A DNA stretch of 64,000 bases from Echeneis naucrates (lineage: Eukaryota > Chordata > Actinopteri > Carangiformes > Echeneidae). Shown here piece by piece: positions 11,868-23,711 of the stretch. The stretch covers positions 186,001 to 250,000 of the forward strand of contig NC_042518.1 of assembly GCF_900963305.1 (NCBI RefSeq), in the 5' to 3' direction. The position numbers and the translations under genes were made by a program. How positions within the stretch are numbered: the first letter of the stretch is position 1; every line of letters starts with the position of its first letter. Below the pieces are notes generated by a model. That model was not told the origin of the DNA, did no database searches, and saw only the letters and a program-made list of their open reading frames with translations.

Positions 11868-14800
11868 TCAGGTCAGCTGGTGCTGTGTGGTCATCAGAAC
11901 AAGGGGAACCTCTTTGTCTCCAGTCCCCAGCAGAGGAAACATCCTCTCAGTGAACTCGGATGGCCCGGTGAAGCTGTAGATCTCTGAGCCCGATTTCACG
12001 TTGTAAAAAGACACCTGACCCTCATCCACATCCAGGAAGACACCGACCTGACGCAGCTTCTGAGGACTCTTCACCTGGAGGGTCAAAGGTCAGAGAGATT
12101 CAGAGCTGCTGCTGGGACATGACGGACACTGAGCACACAATGAGCTTATACAATAGTTATAATGTAGTTATAAAATTTTAGAATGATTTTTCTAATTTAA
12201 ATAGCCAGAACTTTATTGTAAAGATAGAAGAAGATAAAAAGTTGTAATAAAAAGTCTCAAGGCAGTATTTTAATACTTCATCACAGTTTTAAACAGGTTT
12301 TTTATTTTTTACTTTTATTGGGGAAATTGTTGATTGTAGATCCAGATTTTTTTTTGTTGTAGTCATCATTGGATTTATCACTTTTTAGTCGCTTTTAGTT
12401 GAAAACATTTTGTCTTGACTTAAAAAAATAAGAACTTTAAAAAATCTTAGCATGTGATTTACTCTTTGTCTCATTAATTTGAACTCATCAGTACTTTTTA
12501 ATGATTTCTGTGAGTTGACAGGACATTTGTGTGTCACTGTCTGATGATGCCATCGACTATCACACGTGAGCCTCAGGTGTGACTCACCTTGGTGAGGGGC
12601 GGGGCAGTGAGCGCCCTCAGCTGGCTGCTGCTCCACCAGATCACGTAGTATCCGTTGGCTGGACTCATGTCGAAAAGGCCTTTCCTCTGAGCCGACTCGC
12701 CGACCACGCCCACTTTCCAGTCCTTATTCTCCCCAACGAACACCTGCACAGGTGAGAGCACACCTGTCACCCACTGGTCCTCAGTATGTGTGTGTCGTGA
12801 TGATGCCTGCTGTGCGTCTGACCTCCCAGTAATGGCGTCCAGTGTTGAAGCCCTCCTTGCCGCTGACGCAGGACCAGACGTCGAACCTTTGAGAGCTGTT
12901 TCTGTAGAACTGCAGCTTCTCTCCGCGTTTCACCTGCTTCCTGTCCTCCGACAGGATCAGGAAGGGATAAGCTGTCACCGGGTTCAAGGTCACATCCTCT
13001 GAAACCACAGGGACAAACTCACCAGGTTTAACTTGTAAAGATAAGACATAAAACCTACTAAGAGACAAAAAGAAGCAGAAAGAATTAGATATTAATTATT
13101 TTATTAACTCGGGATAACAGAGGTTAAACTCACCTGTGTAAACTCGAGCTTTTTTGTGTCCTGGAACAGAATGAACACATTTTCACCACGATGCACAAAA
13201 ACAACACAAACACGTCCATTTTTTATTTTGAAAAACGACACAAACCTGAGACTGCTTTGATCTTCTTGAGATCTAAAGGGAGACAGGAAGGCACAGTGAG
13301 TCCTTTCAAATTAAAGGGCCTTACACACATCACACTTCAACAACCAGATCAAAAGCCAGTGAAGGTGTCACCGTCCGATGATGCATTCAGGGCCTCACCT
13401 CTCAAAGACCAGTGACTCTTCCTCAGATTGGCACTGCTTCCTCTCAGACTGAGCATGCTCTCTGCCACCGTAAGGTCACCTGATGAAACTGCAACAGGAA
13501 CAAGTTTCACAAGTTTGAGTTGGACTGAAGCAGTTTCACGTCCGTCTGACATTCACATTCTATGTTTAACCAGAAAATGGTTCAAACCTACAGGAACCTT
13601 GAGAACGGCGGGGATGAACCTCCGCCATCCTGATGTCCTCCATCTTGTCCTTCACCTCACACAGGGAGCTCTTCACCTCCCCCAGCTGGAAGTGGAGGGA
13701 AAATTCATCTTCATCCACCTTGGTCCGCAGGTCCTCCCCCAGGGGGGAGAGTGCCTCCCCAAAACTCTGAGGGGGGAAGAGAGAAGGAGTGGAGGAGAAG
13801 AAAGGAAGGAAGACAGGGGAAGGGTCATTGTTCCTGGACCCATGTTGTCTGACGAACATTACTTCCTGTTTTCAGTTGAGAGGATGCGTCTTCTAAAAGA
13901 CGACTACCTGCTGTGTTAAGCCCCGCCCCCTGGTGTGCGTCAGCAGGTGTTTGGTTCTCACCTGCAGGAAGCCGATGTGGTCCTGACTGATGGCCTGGAC
14001 CTCCAGAGTGGCTCTCTTGTCCAACAGCTGGCCAATCTCCTCATCCAAACGAGACACCAGCCCCTCCCCCTTTGACATCACGGCATCCAGTTGGTTCTGG
14101 ATCCTGCCCACCACCTGAGCCCGGATCTGGTCCAGAGAACTGGAAACCTGGTCCAGCAGGTTCTCGACTTCACCCCGTTCTCCTTCTGCATAGGTCTGAT
14201 GGCAATATCAATGTGAGTGGGAGTGTGCGTCTGTGTGTGCCTCTGTGTGTGTTTGTCTGTCTTTACCTTCACTCCCTCCAGTTTTCTCTTCAGGTCTGTC
14301 AGAGTAATCTGTTTTTCTTTGATCCGGTTCAGGATTTCCTGCTCCATCCTCGCTACCTGTTTCTGAACACAAATGTGATCATGTGATCGCCTGTTCACCT
14401 GATTAGGTGATCAGGTGGTTCCTATCCTCTACCTGTTTACTGATTCTCTCCGTCTGGACTGACACAGTTTTATGCGTTCGATGCTCCTCGAGGACACAGA
14501 TGGCACAGATACAGCTCTGACAGGTCCGACAGAACACCTGGACAGGTAAACAGGGTCACTTCATACAGTTGGTTTTATTGAGACAAGACCAGGACCAGGA
14601 CCTGATCTCTGTTAAAACAGGTTGGTGGTGTGTTTTCACTCACCTCCAGCAGGCGGTGGTGTGTGGCGCAGGTACGGCCTCTGAGGGCTTCCTGCGGGTC
14701 CATCAGCGTGTGCTTAGCATAGAAGGGCGTGGTCTGATGAGGCTGCACATGCTCAGTGCAGTAGGAGGCTGTGCAGGTAAGACAGGAGCTGACGGCGGGC

Positions 14801-15273
14801 TGTTTGATGCCCGTACAGACATCACACCACACCACTTCTTCGCCTGCCGTTGCTGGAACAATCGGATTGGTGCTGACAGGGTTGGAGGGTGTCGTTATGG
14901 CGCCAGGCACACCATTCCCGAAGGTTGCAGGAAGGCCAGCATCTCCATAACGAGCCACTTTGAATTTGTCCGCAATGAGAGCGAAGACTTTGTTGACGCT
15001 GAGCTGAGGACGCTCATCAAACTGACGTTTGCATAGAGGACACGAACACACCGCGCTGGACGCCCAGTATCCTCCAATACAGGCCTGCAGGGACAGGAAG
15101 AGGACACTGTCAACTAACCAACGACCCCAACCTTGACCCCAGCTTCAGGTCTAAGGTCTTACCTGGCAGAAGTTGTGCCCACACGGGGTTGAGACCGGAT
15201 CACTGAACAGATCCAGACAGATGGAGCAGGTCAGTTCCTGCTCTGAGAACAGATCTGGAGCCGCCTCAGCCAT
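11868..15273 (-). CDS. TRIM-family E3 ubiquitin ligase (RING, B-box, coiled coil, PRY-SPRY)
   Basis: Twelve minus-strand exons (15273-15163, 15084-14644, 14537-14433, 14362-14267, 14195-13962, 13766-13598, 13488-13399, 13272-13246, 13160-13134, 12998-12823, 12743-12588, 12074-11868) join in frame to 612 residues. In order they encode: a C3HC4 RING ([20 protein letters not shown] to CPLCKRQF); two B-boxes (CDVCTG..., then [15 protein letters not shown]...H..H); a coiled coil with [15 protein letters not shown] and [16 protein letters not shown]; and a PRY-SPRY with [27 protein letters not shown] and [17 protein letters not shown]. This is the class IV TRIM layout, expected to ubiquitinate targets bound by the SPRY. 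Unusually, the SPRY is split over three exons. It resembles fish bloodthirsty/TRIM25-like proteins, but I cannot assign an orthologue. Confidence 0.88.
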
Positions 15274-16318
15274 CGTCACCACTGGGGACAGACACAGACC
15301 ACATCAAATTCACCACATGATTCATTTCTCCTTGGGATCAACAAAGTTATATCCATCTATCTATCTATCAGACCAGAATGGATCACAACAGGACAGAACC
15401 AACCACATCAGAGAATTTGAGGCCAATTTAGACCGCTGAAATCTCATCAGATCACATAAAGCCACCTAAAATTTTGAGATCCTGCTCTGAAGTCTCCCTC
15501 ATGACCTTCAAAATCCAGTTGTGCCTAAAAGGATCCTGGTTGTCCTAAAGGGAATAAAAGGTTCCTTACTGATCCCACAGTCACTGAAGCTCAAAACCTC
15601 ACAGGAACCAGGATTCACTTGAAGACCCTGAACCGCTGAGCTCAGGTCCATGCTGGTTTTACAGACAGACCAGGTCCCAGAGAAGACCCCATGAAAAAAT
15701 TTCCTGTCTGAGTCTCCTCTGATGAGGCCACCTGCTGTGGACAGGTGAGAACAGGTAGAGAGGGGGTGGAGCCAGCTCACCTGTGTGGACTCATTTAAAG
15801 AGAAAGAGCAGGAAGACCAGAATCCCACCTGATCCTGGCCCAGACTGAAACCAGGACCATAATTATAGTTAGTTGAATGGAAAAATGTTGATATTGATTA
15901 TTGATCCACAGGAAGTGACGTCAATCTGAACAAAATTTGGTTCAGGTCTGACAGGGTTTCAGAAGGAGCAGGAGGTCTGACCCCCACAGAGTCCTTGAGT
16001 CAGTCTGGATCATCAGGTATCAGGTACTCCAAAATGCTGGATCAGCCTTCTGAACTGTGAGCAGGACCGGTTCAGTCCCGTAAACGAAGTCCACCACAGC
16101 ACACAAAAAGAAACTAGAAGCTATGCAGAACTAGACCGCATGTAGACCAGAACCAGAACTACGGCTTCACCTGAACACCAAACAAGTTCTCAGGTGAAAT
16201 TTCTGGAACAGAATCAAGAAAAAAAAAGAAAAAGTAACAAACAAACAAGCAAAGAGTTGAAGTTTCAGAGAGTAAATGAACTTTCTTTGGTTTGAGAGGA
16301 TTCGCTCTTTGGTCTTAC

Positions 16319-16420
16319 CTTCAAAGACTTCAGGTGTTTCTGTAAAAATCCTGACAGTCAGGTTATTGTCTGCTGGTGATGTCATCAGTGGGCGGGGCCT
16401 GGCCACAAGGGGCGGCAGGT
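16319..16420 (-). promoter_or_regulatory. Probable 5' UTR exon of the TRIM gene
   Basis: On the minus strand CTTTGAAG|GTAAGACC is a strong donor with its exon side at about 16319. It lies 1 kb upstream of the TRIM start codon and the exon has no in-frame coding continuation, so it is best read as a non-coding first exon. The transcription start is not visible. Confidence 0.4.
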
Positions 16421-16439
16421 TAAAAAAAAAGTTGTCAGG

Positions 16440-17600
16440 TGAGTTTAGATGTTTGTTTAAGACTTGATCATTCTCCGATAAAATAAATAAAAGAGCAGTT
16501 GTAAAAATTATTTACAAAAAATTAGAATAGTATGAAAATAAAACAAATAAAAAGAAAATATCACGAATAATGAAAAATTACATTTTAAATCTAAATTACT
16601 AAAAAGCAATTCAACAGAAACAAATTCACAGAAATGAAATCAAAATGATTAGAGTGAAAAAGTCCTAAATATAAAAGATATGAAACTGATTCTGGTTTGT
16701 AAATAAAATAAATATGAAAAATAATTATGCATATTCTACAAATGTAATGGAGTGACTATGTGTGTGTGGATGTTTTTCATTCTTTGGCCTGAGACAGGAC
16801 TGAGGACATTCCTAGTCCTGTGTGAAGTTGTGTGTCTGTCTGTGAAGTGGGGGATCCTGTTTGGGGGGGGTTATTCATCCTGGACTCTGATTGGCTGACT
16901 CCTCACCTGGTTCTTTCTCCCCTGCCATCATGACTCAGACTCACCTCCTGTTTACAGCCTCAGGATCAAGGAGTATCTGACCTGCTCTGTGCTCTGATTG
17001 GGTGGCCCATCTGTCAGTCACACAGTAGCCCCACCTCCCCAATCCCTCCCCTTTCCCTCTAAATGGAGCTTCATTTAAAAATATTATCATGTTGTATTTC
17101 AGACAGACACCATAATGTCATCAGGAAAACTTTTACTGAGGAGGAGGAGGGACATTTTCCCATACATTCAAAACAAGCTGACCACTTTTAACAACCAGTG
17201 GAGTCCGGGTCCAGAGTAAGAGATGGTCTGTGGACGCTGTCCTAAATTTGAGGTTAAATAACATTTTAATCCACAGTAGAGAGATATTAAAATAATCAGA
17301 CCAGAAAAACAAACAAAAAAAAAGGCATAAAATGAAAATTTAAAAGAGTCAGAATTTGTGGCCGTGGCTTAAATCCTTTTCTTTTTGTCCTTTTATTTTT
17401 ATTTTTTTAAAGAAAACTATATATAAGTTACGGTCAGAAGTAGTAAAAAAATAATAAACTGCTGATCAGCTTATTAACCAACGAGACAAAAAACAAAAAC
17501 AGACGTGACATCGTGAGACTTTTCCAGTTTTTTATAAATCATAAAAACAGGTCCATTTGGAGATTCTGAGGTTTTCCTGCTTCCTGCTCATCGTGTCCTT
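16440..17600. other. Intergenic between the TRIM gene and utp18
   Basis: This AT-rich stretch has a CACCTCCCC-type pyrimidine patch at about 17030-17060. I see no coding exon or RNA gene in it. The right part is the probable 3' UTR of utp18. Confidence 0.5.
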
Positions 17601-17619
17601 CAGTTTCTGTCAGTGAGAC

Positions 17620-20223
17620 TCAGAAGTCTCGGTAGTGCAGCAGCCTGAACACACAATGACAACACAACACAGCTAACATCAGTCAGTCATTCCTTTTACA
17701 ACAGGAAAAAAAAAAAAGGTATGAAAAAGCTGATTGGCTGTCTGACCTGAAAAGGGGGGCGTGTCCTTTGTTGTTCGCCAATGAGAAGAAGCCACTGTGT
17801 GGGGAGAAGTCCAGGCAGCTAACTCGATAAACCAACTTCCTCTTCGACACCGGGAAGTTGGAGAAGACACTGAGGCTGGGCAAGTGGACCTGAGGGGACA
17901 GAGCTGGATCAGAGCTGGATCCGATCAGGATCAGAGCCGGATTTTGTGCAATCACCCAGCTGTATCTCACCAGCCGTACAGCCTCGTCCTCAACCCGGGA
18001 GGCGATAGCCAGGATGTCGGATGTGGGGTTAAAGGTCAACGAGGTTGCTGAGGTCAGCAGGTTCATCACAGCTTTCAGAGGCTTCGGATTAGTTGAATTA
18101 AGACATGCCTCCTGAGAATAGATGTTTACGACGCCAGATTGAGAGCTGAAACAGACAGATGATCAACACTAGTCAGTCTGCTGGAACCAATCACATAGCA
18201 GGACTATGTGAAATGGCGTGTTTTACCCGCAGGCTAGGTACTGTCCGTCATGTGAGGCGGCGATGGACGTCCCCCTCACACAGCCGTCGTCTGGAAACCT
18301 GTTCACACAGCGACTGCTGCGCACATCCCACACATACACCTCCCCCTCATCTGCACACACACACACACTCCCTCAGTCACATGACTGACAGAAAGGTGAC
18401 ATGGATGTGATGTCACAGCCTCGTGGACTCACCTGAATGGACAAACATTTTGCTGCCGTCACGGTTGAAAGCGACTCCGCTGATGTCACCGTTTATCTTC
18501 ATACTGCGGACGACCTCCTTCGTCTGAACACACACACATCAATAATATATATGCATATCATCACGATCAGCATCAAATTATTCATCTTTGCTGGAGGAAA
18601 CATGGTGGGGAGTACCTTCAGTGTGAGGAGGTGCAGGTATCCATTGGTGCCGCTCAGCAGCAGAGTGCCTCCATCAGGACAAACAGAGAACTCTTTGACT
18701 CTGGCTTCATTCAGACCTGAACAACAGACAACCACAGCTGCTCTTAACAGACCTTTATGCTGAAAGGCATCAGGAAGATGGCCGACCTCTGACTCACCTC
18801 TGACGCTGTGGACAGGTGTGATGCGGCCCTCCATCATGTCGTACAGGTAGAACATCCTGTTCTTCAGGCTGGTGGCAATCACCATCTCCCCGTCCACACT
18901 GAACTGGGCCTTGTAGACCGGAAAGCGCTCCAGGTGGATGCTCTGGATCTTCGGATTTGTCTTCCCGTCCACCTGCAGGAGGAAACGCAGACGCAAGTCT
19001 TGAGTCACATGACCTGTATCACCTGACCTCAGAGTTGCCTGCAGACAACCTCTGTACCTGAAAGAGGGAGACCGATTGGTCGAGGCCAGCTGTCATGACA
19101 ACCTGAGCTGAGGGATGGAACTGGACTGTGGTGAGTCTGTCCTCCGAGGGACGAGCGCTGTTGGCGTGAAGACATTTCTTCATCTGAAGCAGGAAACACA
19201 AACCACCACCACCATCATCATCAGCAGGGGAGGAGTTTCCAGCCCACATGATCAGAACAGCATGGGTGTCCAGGTGAGACTCACTGACCTTCAGGACGCC
19301 GCTGGGCAGACTGTCTGAAGACGCCACAAAGTTTCCTGTCCTCCTCAGCAGGTCGTCCTCGTCTTCCTCCTCATCTTCATCTTCCTCAGTAGCTTAAGAA
19401 ACAAACAGTGTTTTTGTTTGAACAGAACTGAATTTAAAGAAACGTCATGAAATCCAGTTTGTGTGTTTCTACTTTTGTTCTTCTTCTTCCCGGTGTTTCT
19501 CTCCGCCCACGCTGGAGCGCCGCCCATCGACTTCTCAAACCTGAAACATGGCAGCACCGACAGGTGAGTACAAGGTGAATGAGCGTTCGGGCGCTGCGTT
19601 CAGGTGTTCACTTACTGCTCCCTCATCCTCTGCTGTAGTTTCTGTTTGTTCATGACTGACTCGGCATCTCCTCTGATCAGGTGTTTGCGGTAACGATGTT
19701 TCATGTCCACCCTGAAATACACAGACAGGAAGTCACCTGAGTGCCGGGCTACGGTCCCGCCCCCTCCGACCTACAGACTCAACACTCACTGTTCCTCCAG
19801 CTCGTCGTCCTCGTCCACCCAGGCGGCTTTCCTCTTCGGTTGGAGCTGCAGACGAGCCTCATCCTCATCTTCATCACCGGACTCCTCGTCCCCGTCCCCC
19901 ACCAGCAGGGTGTCCGTCTGCTCCTCGTCCTCCTGTCCAACAACAGAACATCTGAGTGGATCCAATTCTCTGTTCAAAACTAAATTGGGTCTGTGATTCA
20001 GGACACACACAGGACAGCAGAGGACCTTTTCTGGTCCCAGTTTGTGGACCAGCTCGTCCTCCGTCCCGAACAGCAGCTGCTCCAGCAGCTTCACCGAGCC
20101 GTCGTTGTCCCTCAGGGCCGTCAGGGAGCTCAGGTTCCTCCGCCGCCGCTCCTCTTCCTCCTCCGGGTCCATCTTCGCTCGGCCTCGGTCCTCGGCGGCT
20201 CCTCGAAGCTTCCGGTCCGCCAT
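17620..20223 (-). CDS. utp18: U3 snoRNA-associated protein 18 homologue (SSU processome WD40)
   Basis: Thirteen minus-strand exons (20223-20026, 19932-19790, 19711-19616, 19540-19473, 19392-19289, 19183-19058, 18972-18798, 18716-18616, 18523-18433, 18350-18227, 18145-17971, 17889-17747, 17644-17620) join in frame to 522 residues; human UTP18 has 556. The N-terminus is acidic and disordered (MADRKLRG..., with SGDEDEDEA and KRKAAWVDEDDELEE). A WD40 propeller follows, with TVQFHPSAQVVMTAGLDQSV, VDGKTNPKIQSIHLERFPVY, MNLLTSATSLTFNPTSDIL and the C-terminus LLHYRDF, all close to human UTP18. The protein works in the nucleolar small-subunit processome for 18S rRNA maturation. The start is the first in-frame ATG after the CpG-rich 5' end. 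All introns are GT-AG. Confidence 0.96.
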
Positions 20224-20400
20224 GTTTCCGACAAACGATCCAGAAATCCGGAGTTTTTCAGACGACTCGGAGCCGAGCAGCTGATGTTCCCACATGTGGA
20301 GGAAACTGTTTATTTCCGCCGCGCTGTATGACGCGTTTCCGGTTGGTTCACGTCCGAAGGTGAGAAAAAAGCCCGCCCCCAGAGTCCGGAGAGAGAACTA
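20224..20400 (-). promoter_or_regulatory. utp18: utp18 promoter region
   Basis: CpG-rich DNA (GACGCG, CCGCCGCG) surrounds the presumed start upstream of the utp18 ATG at 20223, with no TATA box. The homopurine tract lies 300-900 bases further upstream. Confidence 0.45.
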
Positions 20401-20643
20401 CAGCCGTTCATCATAAAATACAAAAGTATTTCGTTGTTTTAATCACGGAAAAGTTTATTCGGTTCAGTGAGTGAACATGCTGTTAAAATGGGACATCAGG
20501 ACCGATCAGGATCTACAGCTACATGACGGAATGAAGTCAGAACTTCTCAGATCACAAAACCTTTTTCTTCAGAACCTTCATTTAATATGAAGAAAAAAAC
20601 TGAAAACAACTGAGAGCAAGTCTGGTTGATAGTTAGTGAAGCT

Positions 20644-21290
20644 TGAGGGGGAGGAGGAGAAGGAAGAGGAGGGGGGAGGAAGGAGGAGGAGAAGGAGAAG
20701 GAAGGGGTGGGGGAGGAGGAGGAGGAGAAGGAAGAGGAGGAAGAGGAGGGGGGAGGAAGGAGGAGGAAGAGGAGGGGGGAGGAAGGAGGAGGAGAAGGAA
20801 GGGGGGGGGAGGAGGAGGAGAAGGAAGAGGAGGAAGAGGAGGGGGGAGGAAGGAGGAGGAAGAGGAGGGGGGAGGAAGGAGGAGGAGAAGGAAGAGGAGG
20901 AAGAGGAGGGGGGAGGAAGGAGGAGGAAGAGGAGGGGGGAGGAAGGAGGAGGAGAAGGAAGGGGGGGGGAGGAGGAGGAGAAGGAAGAGGAGGAAGAGGA
21001 GGGGGGAGGAAGGAGGAGGAGGGGGGAGGAAGGAGGAGGAGAAGGAAGGGGGGGGGGGGGGGGGAGGAGGAGGAGAAGGAAGAGGAGGAAGAGGGGGGGA
21101 GGAGGAGGAGAAGGAGAAGGAAGGGGGGGAGGAGGAGAAGGAAGGGGGAGGAGGAGAAGGAAGGGAGGAAGAGGAGGGGGGAGGAAGGAGGAGGAAGAGG
21201 AGGGGGGAGGAAGGAGGGGGGAGGAAGGAGGAGGAGAAGGAAGAGGGGGGGAGGAGGAGGAAGGGGGAGGGTGGGGAGAGAGAGGAGGTG
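20644..21290. repeat. Homopurine (GGA/GAA/GGGGGA) tandem tract
   Basis: From 20709 to 21271 the plus strand has 563 bases without a single pyrimidine; short purine-rich flanks extend it to about 20644-21290. It is built from imperfect GGAGGAGAAGGAAG and GAGGAGGGGGGAGGAAG units in higher-order blocks, with G runs up to about 14. All three plus frames and the opposing frame are open for 200 or more codons, as expected for a stop-free simple repeat, so these are not genes. Such tracts can form triplex H-DNA and G-quadruplexes. It lies between the wipf2 3' flank and the utp18 promoter. Confidence 0.93.
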
Positions 21291-21299
21291 TCAAGATGA

Positions 21300-22958
21300 A
21301 GTCTTTCGTCAGTTTGAGTTCCACAGTGAAAATAAATCAGCTATAATAAATCAACATTGACCCAGACGGACTTTCAAAATAAAATGTGGCATGGTTAGAA
21401 ACTCCAGGACAACATTCAGGCAGGAAACAGGTTTACTGTCAAAGTAAAAGTTCAGTGAAAAATGTCACATGATGTGTAAAAAAGTTTAATTTGAAAAATC
21501 AAAGGATGATGTTCTCACAAGGCTTTTAATTCTTTAGAGTTTATTTAAATTTTTGTTTCTGCTATTGTCCTGCAGTTTTATTTTACATTTTACAGTAATC
21601 CTCCTATTTCCTCTTTACTGCAATTCTTAACAAGTTTATGGAACAAAAATTTATTGTATTTAATTTAATTGAATGTTAATATCAGACGTTTTTTCAGCCC
21701 AAAGAAAAATGTACTGTTGAAAACAACCATTAACCGCAGCTCTGATCAATCTTACAACTTTCATTTCTTATTTCTCATCATATAGTTTGTTTTTTGATGT
21801 CATAACTTTGCAACATAATTCATCACTTCCTGTTGAGGAGAGCAGTTTTTTCTCCCTCAACATCGTTGGTAAGGTTCTGTCACTTCAAATTATTTAAAAG
21901 TTTGTTTGAAGAATCAGCAGCAGGCTGCTCCAAAAGAGACAGCATGCGACCAGGTTAGTGCTAGAGCTGGGGTAGGAGTCCAGGTCAGTCCAGATAGGTC
22001 TCTCTTGGCACTTAAAGACTTGAAACCGATCTCTGTCAGTGCCAGAGGTCAAGTAGGTCACGTCCTGCAAAAATAAAGCATGTCACATCACTGCCATCAC
22101 CTCGACAGGTGTGTTGGACGATGAAGACACAGGTTAGTTCAAGTGGGGCACATGTTTTCATCCTGCTGGAGAACAAACATCGTCTTCCAATGTTGATCCT
22201 TTGTCACAAAAACTGATTTCAGTTCTCAGTTTATCTGGACTCCTAAGATCCAGATCCAGGTCTAAGGTCTAGCCTGTTGAAGTACTTGTCAATGAAATAG
22301 TTGGACATTTTCATCTTTCTTTAAAAGCTCAGATTGATCATTCTGATGTCTGAGCTACACAGAGCTGGAGTTGGGACCAAGTTAGCTTAGCATAAAGAAA
22401 ACAAAATATGGACCAATGAGATGGTGAAGTGAGCCTGGAGTCAAAGTCTGAATGTTTCAGAGACCTGGTGACAGTAGGTTTTCTCTGCTGTTAGCTTTTC
22501 TCGACTGATGCTAACTTTAGCAGGTTTCTCTGATTGTTGGATACGAGACGAGTTGTCATTCAACTGGGACAAACTTCCACAACGTCACAGAACTCCTGTC
22601 CAAAGTCTGACTTTCTACAGGATACGCAAAAAACCAGGAAACTGGTTCATGAAGAAGATTATTTAACAAAAACCTGAATCCAGACAATCCAGAAGTGAAG
22701 GCCTGAAGCTCATCCTCCTCCTGGTCTTGCAAACAAAAAGTGCAAGTGCAAAAATAAAAACTAAAGGTTCATGGGGACCAGAAAAGAATGAGCAGCAGCT
22801 CCGGATGTCTTTCCTCCTCTTCATTCATCTGCTGCAGACAGGATTGGTCAGATCAACTTTCAGCCAATCAACTGTGAGTTGGTACGAAGTGATGGAGGCG
22901 ATGATGATGAAGCTGGATGGAGGACTGTGTGTGTGTGTGTTCGTTCCTGTTGCATGGT
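21300..22958 (-). other. wipf2: wipf2 3' UTR and flank
   Basis: Downstream of the wipf2 stop (22959) on the minus strand there is no coding exon. A TTTATT at about 21541 (AATAAA on minus) is a candidate polyadenylation signal, which would give a 3' UTR of about 1.4 kb. Confidence 0.45.
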
Positions 22959-23674
22959 TCACCTCCCAACAGGAGGGAGGGGGGGGGCTCCTCTTATCAC
23001 TGAAACAAACAAACCAATCATTAGAATATGCACTGCACTCAAAATAAAAGTCATGTTGTTGCTAAGGTTAGCTTAGCCAAGGTCCTGTCAGTCAGACTGT
23101 CCTGATGAAATCACAGCGTCAATGTTAGTTGTCTAATGAATTTTCCACCTAATTATATTACAGTGTCAAATTCAAATCAAATCAGATTTATTTGTATAGC
23201 GCCAAATCATGCAATCAAGCACTTTAAATATGGAGCAGGTCTAGACCAAACTCTTTATAAAACTATTTAAAGAGACCCAACAGATCCCCCGATGAGCAGG
23301 AAAAACTTCCTTTCGGGCAGAACCAGGCTGGGGGGCGGGAGGCTGGGGGGTGGGGGCGGGTGGGGTGGGGTGGGTTGTAGCTAGGAACAGTTGTAGGCAG
23401 GAACATGATGCTACATGGAGTTAATGGAGATGATGTTGCAGTGTGGAATTCATGAGGATAAGGGAACAGCAGGCGTTGCAGGAACATGGGATGGAGATGA
23501 GTCACCACCTGCAGGATGAGGACAGGGAGAGAGGAGAGGAACTGGGAGAGACAGAGACTTTGGCAGAACATGGTTAGTAAATGCAGTATAAATGCTTAGA
23601 ACTGGGAGAAACAGGGATTTCTAAGAAGCGTGGTTATTGTCAGCGCATGCAGGGGGTGAGGGAGAGAGACAGAT

Positions 23675-23711
<37 letters not shown>

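Noticed and set aside
20578-21360. Four long overlapping open frames of 217-248 codons on both strands
   Set aside because: All lie in the homopurine tract. Purine-only DNA cannot encode most stops in these frames, and the products are Glu/Gly/Arg or Pro/Leu/Ser low complexity without any domain.
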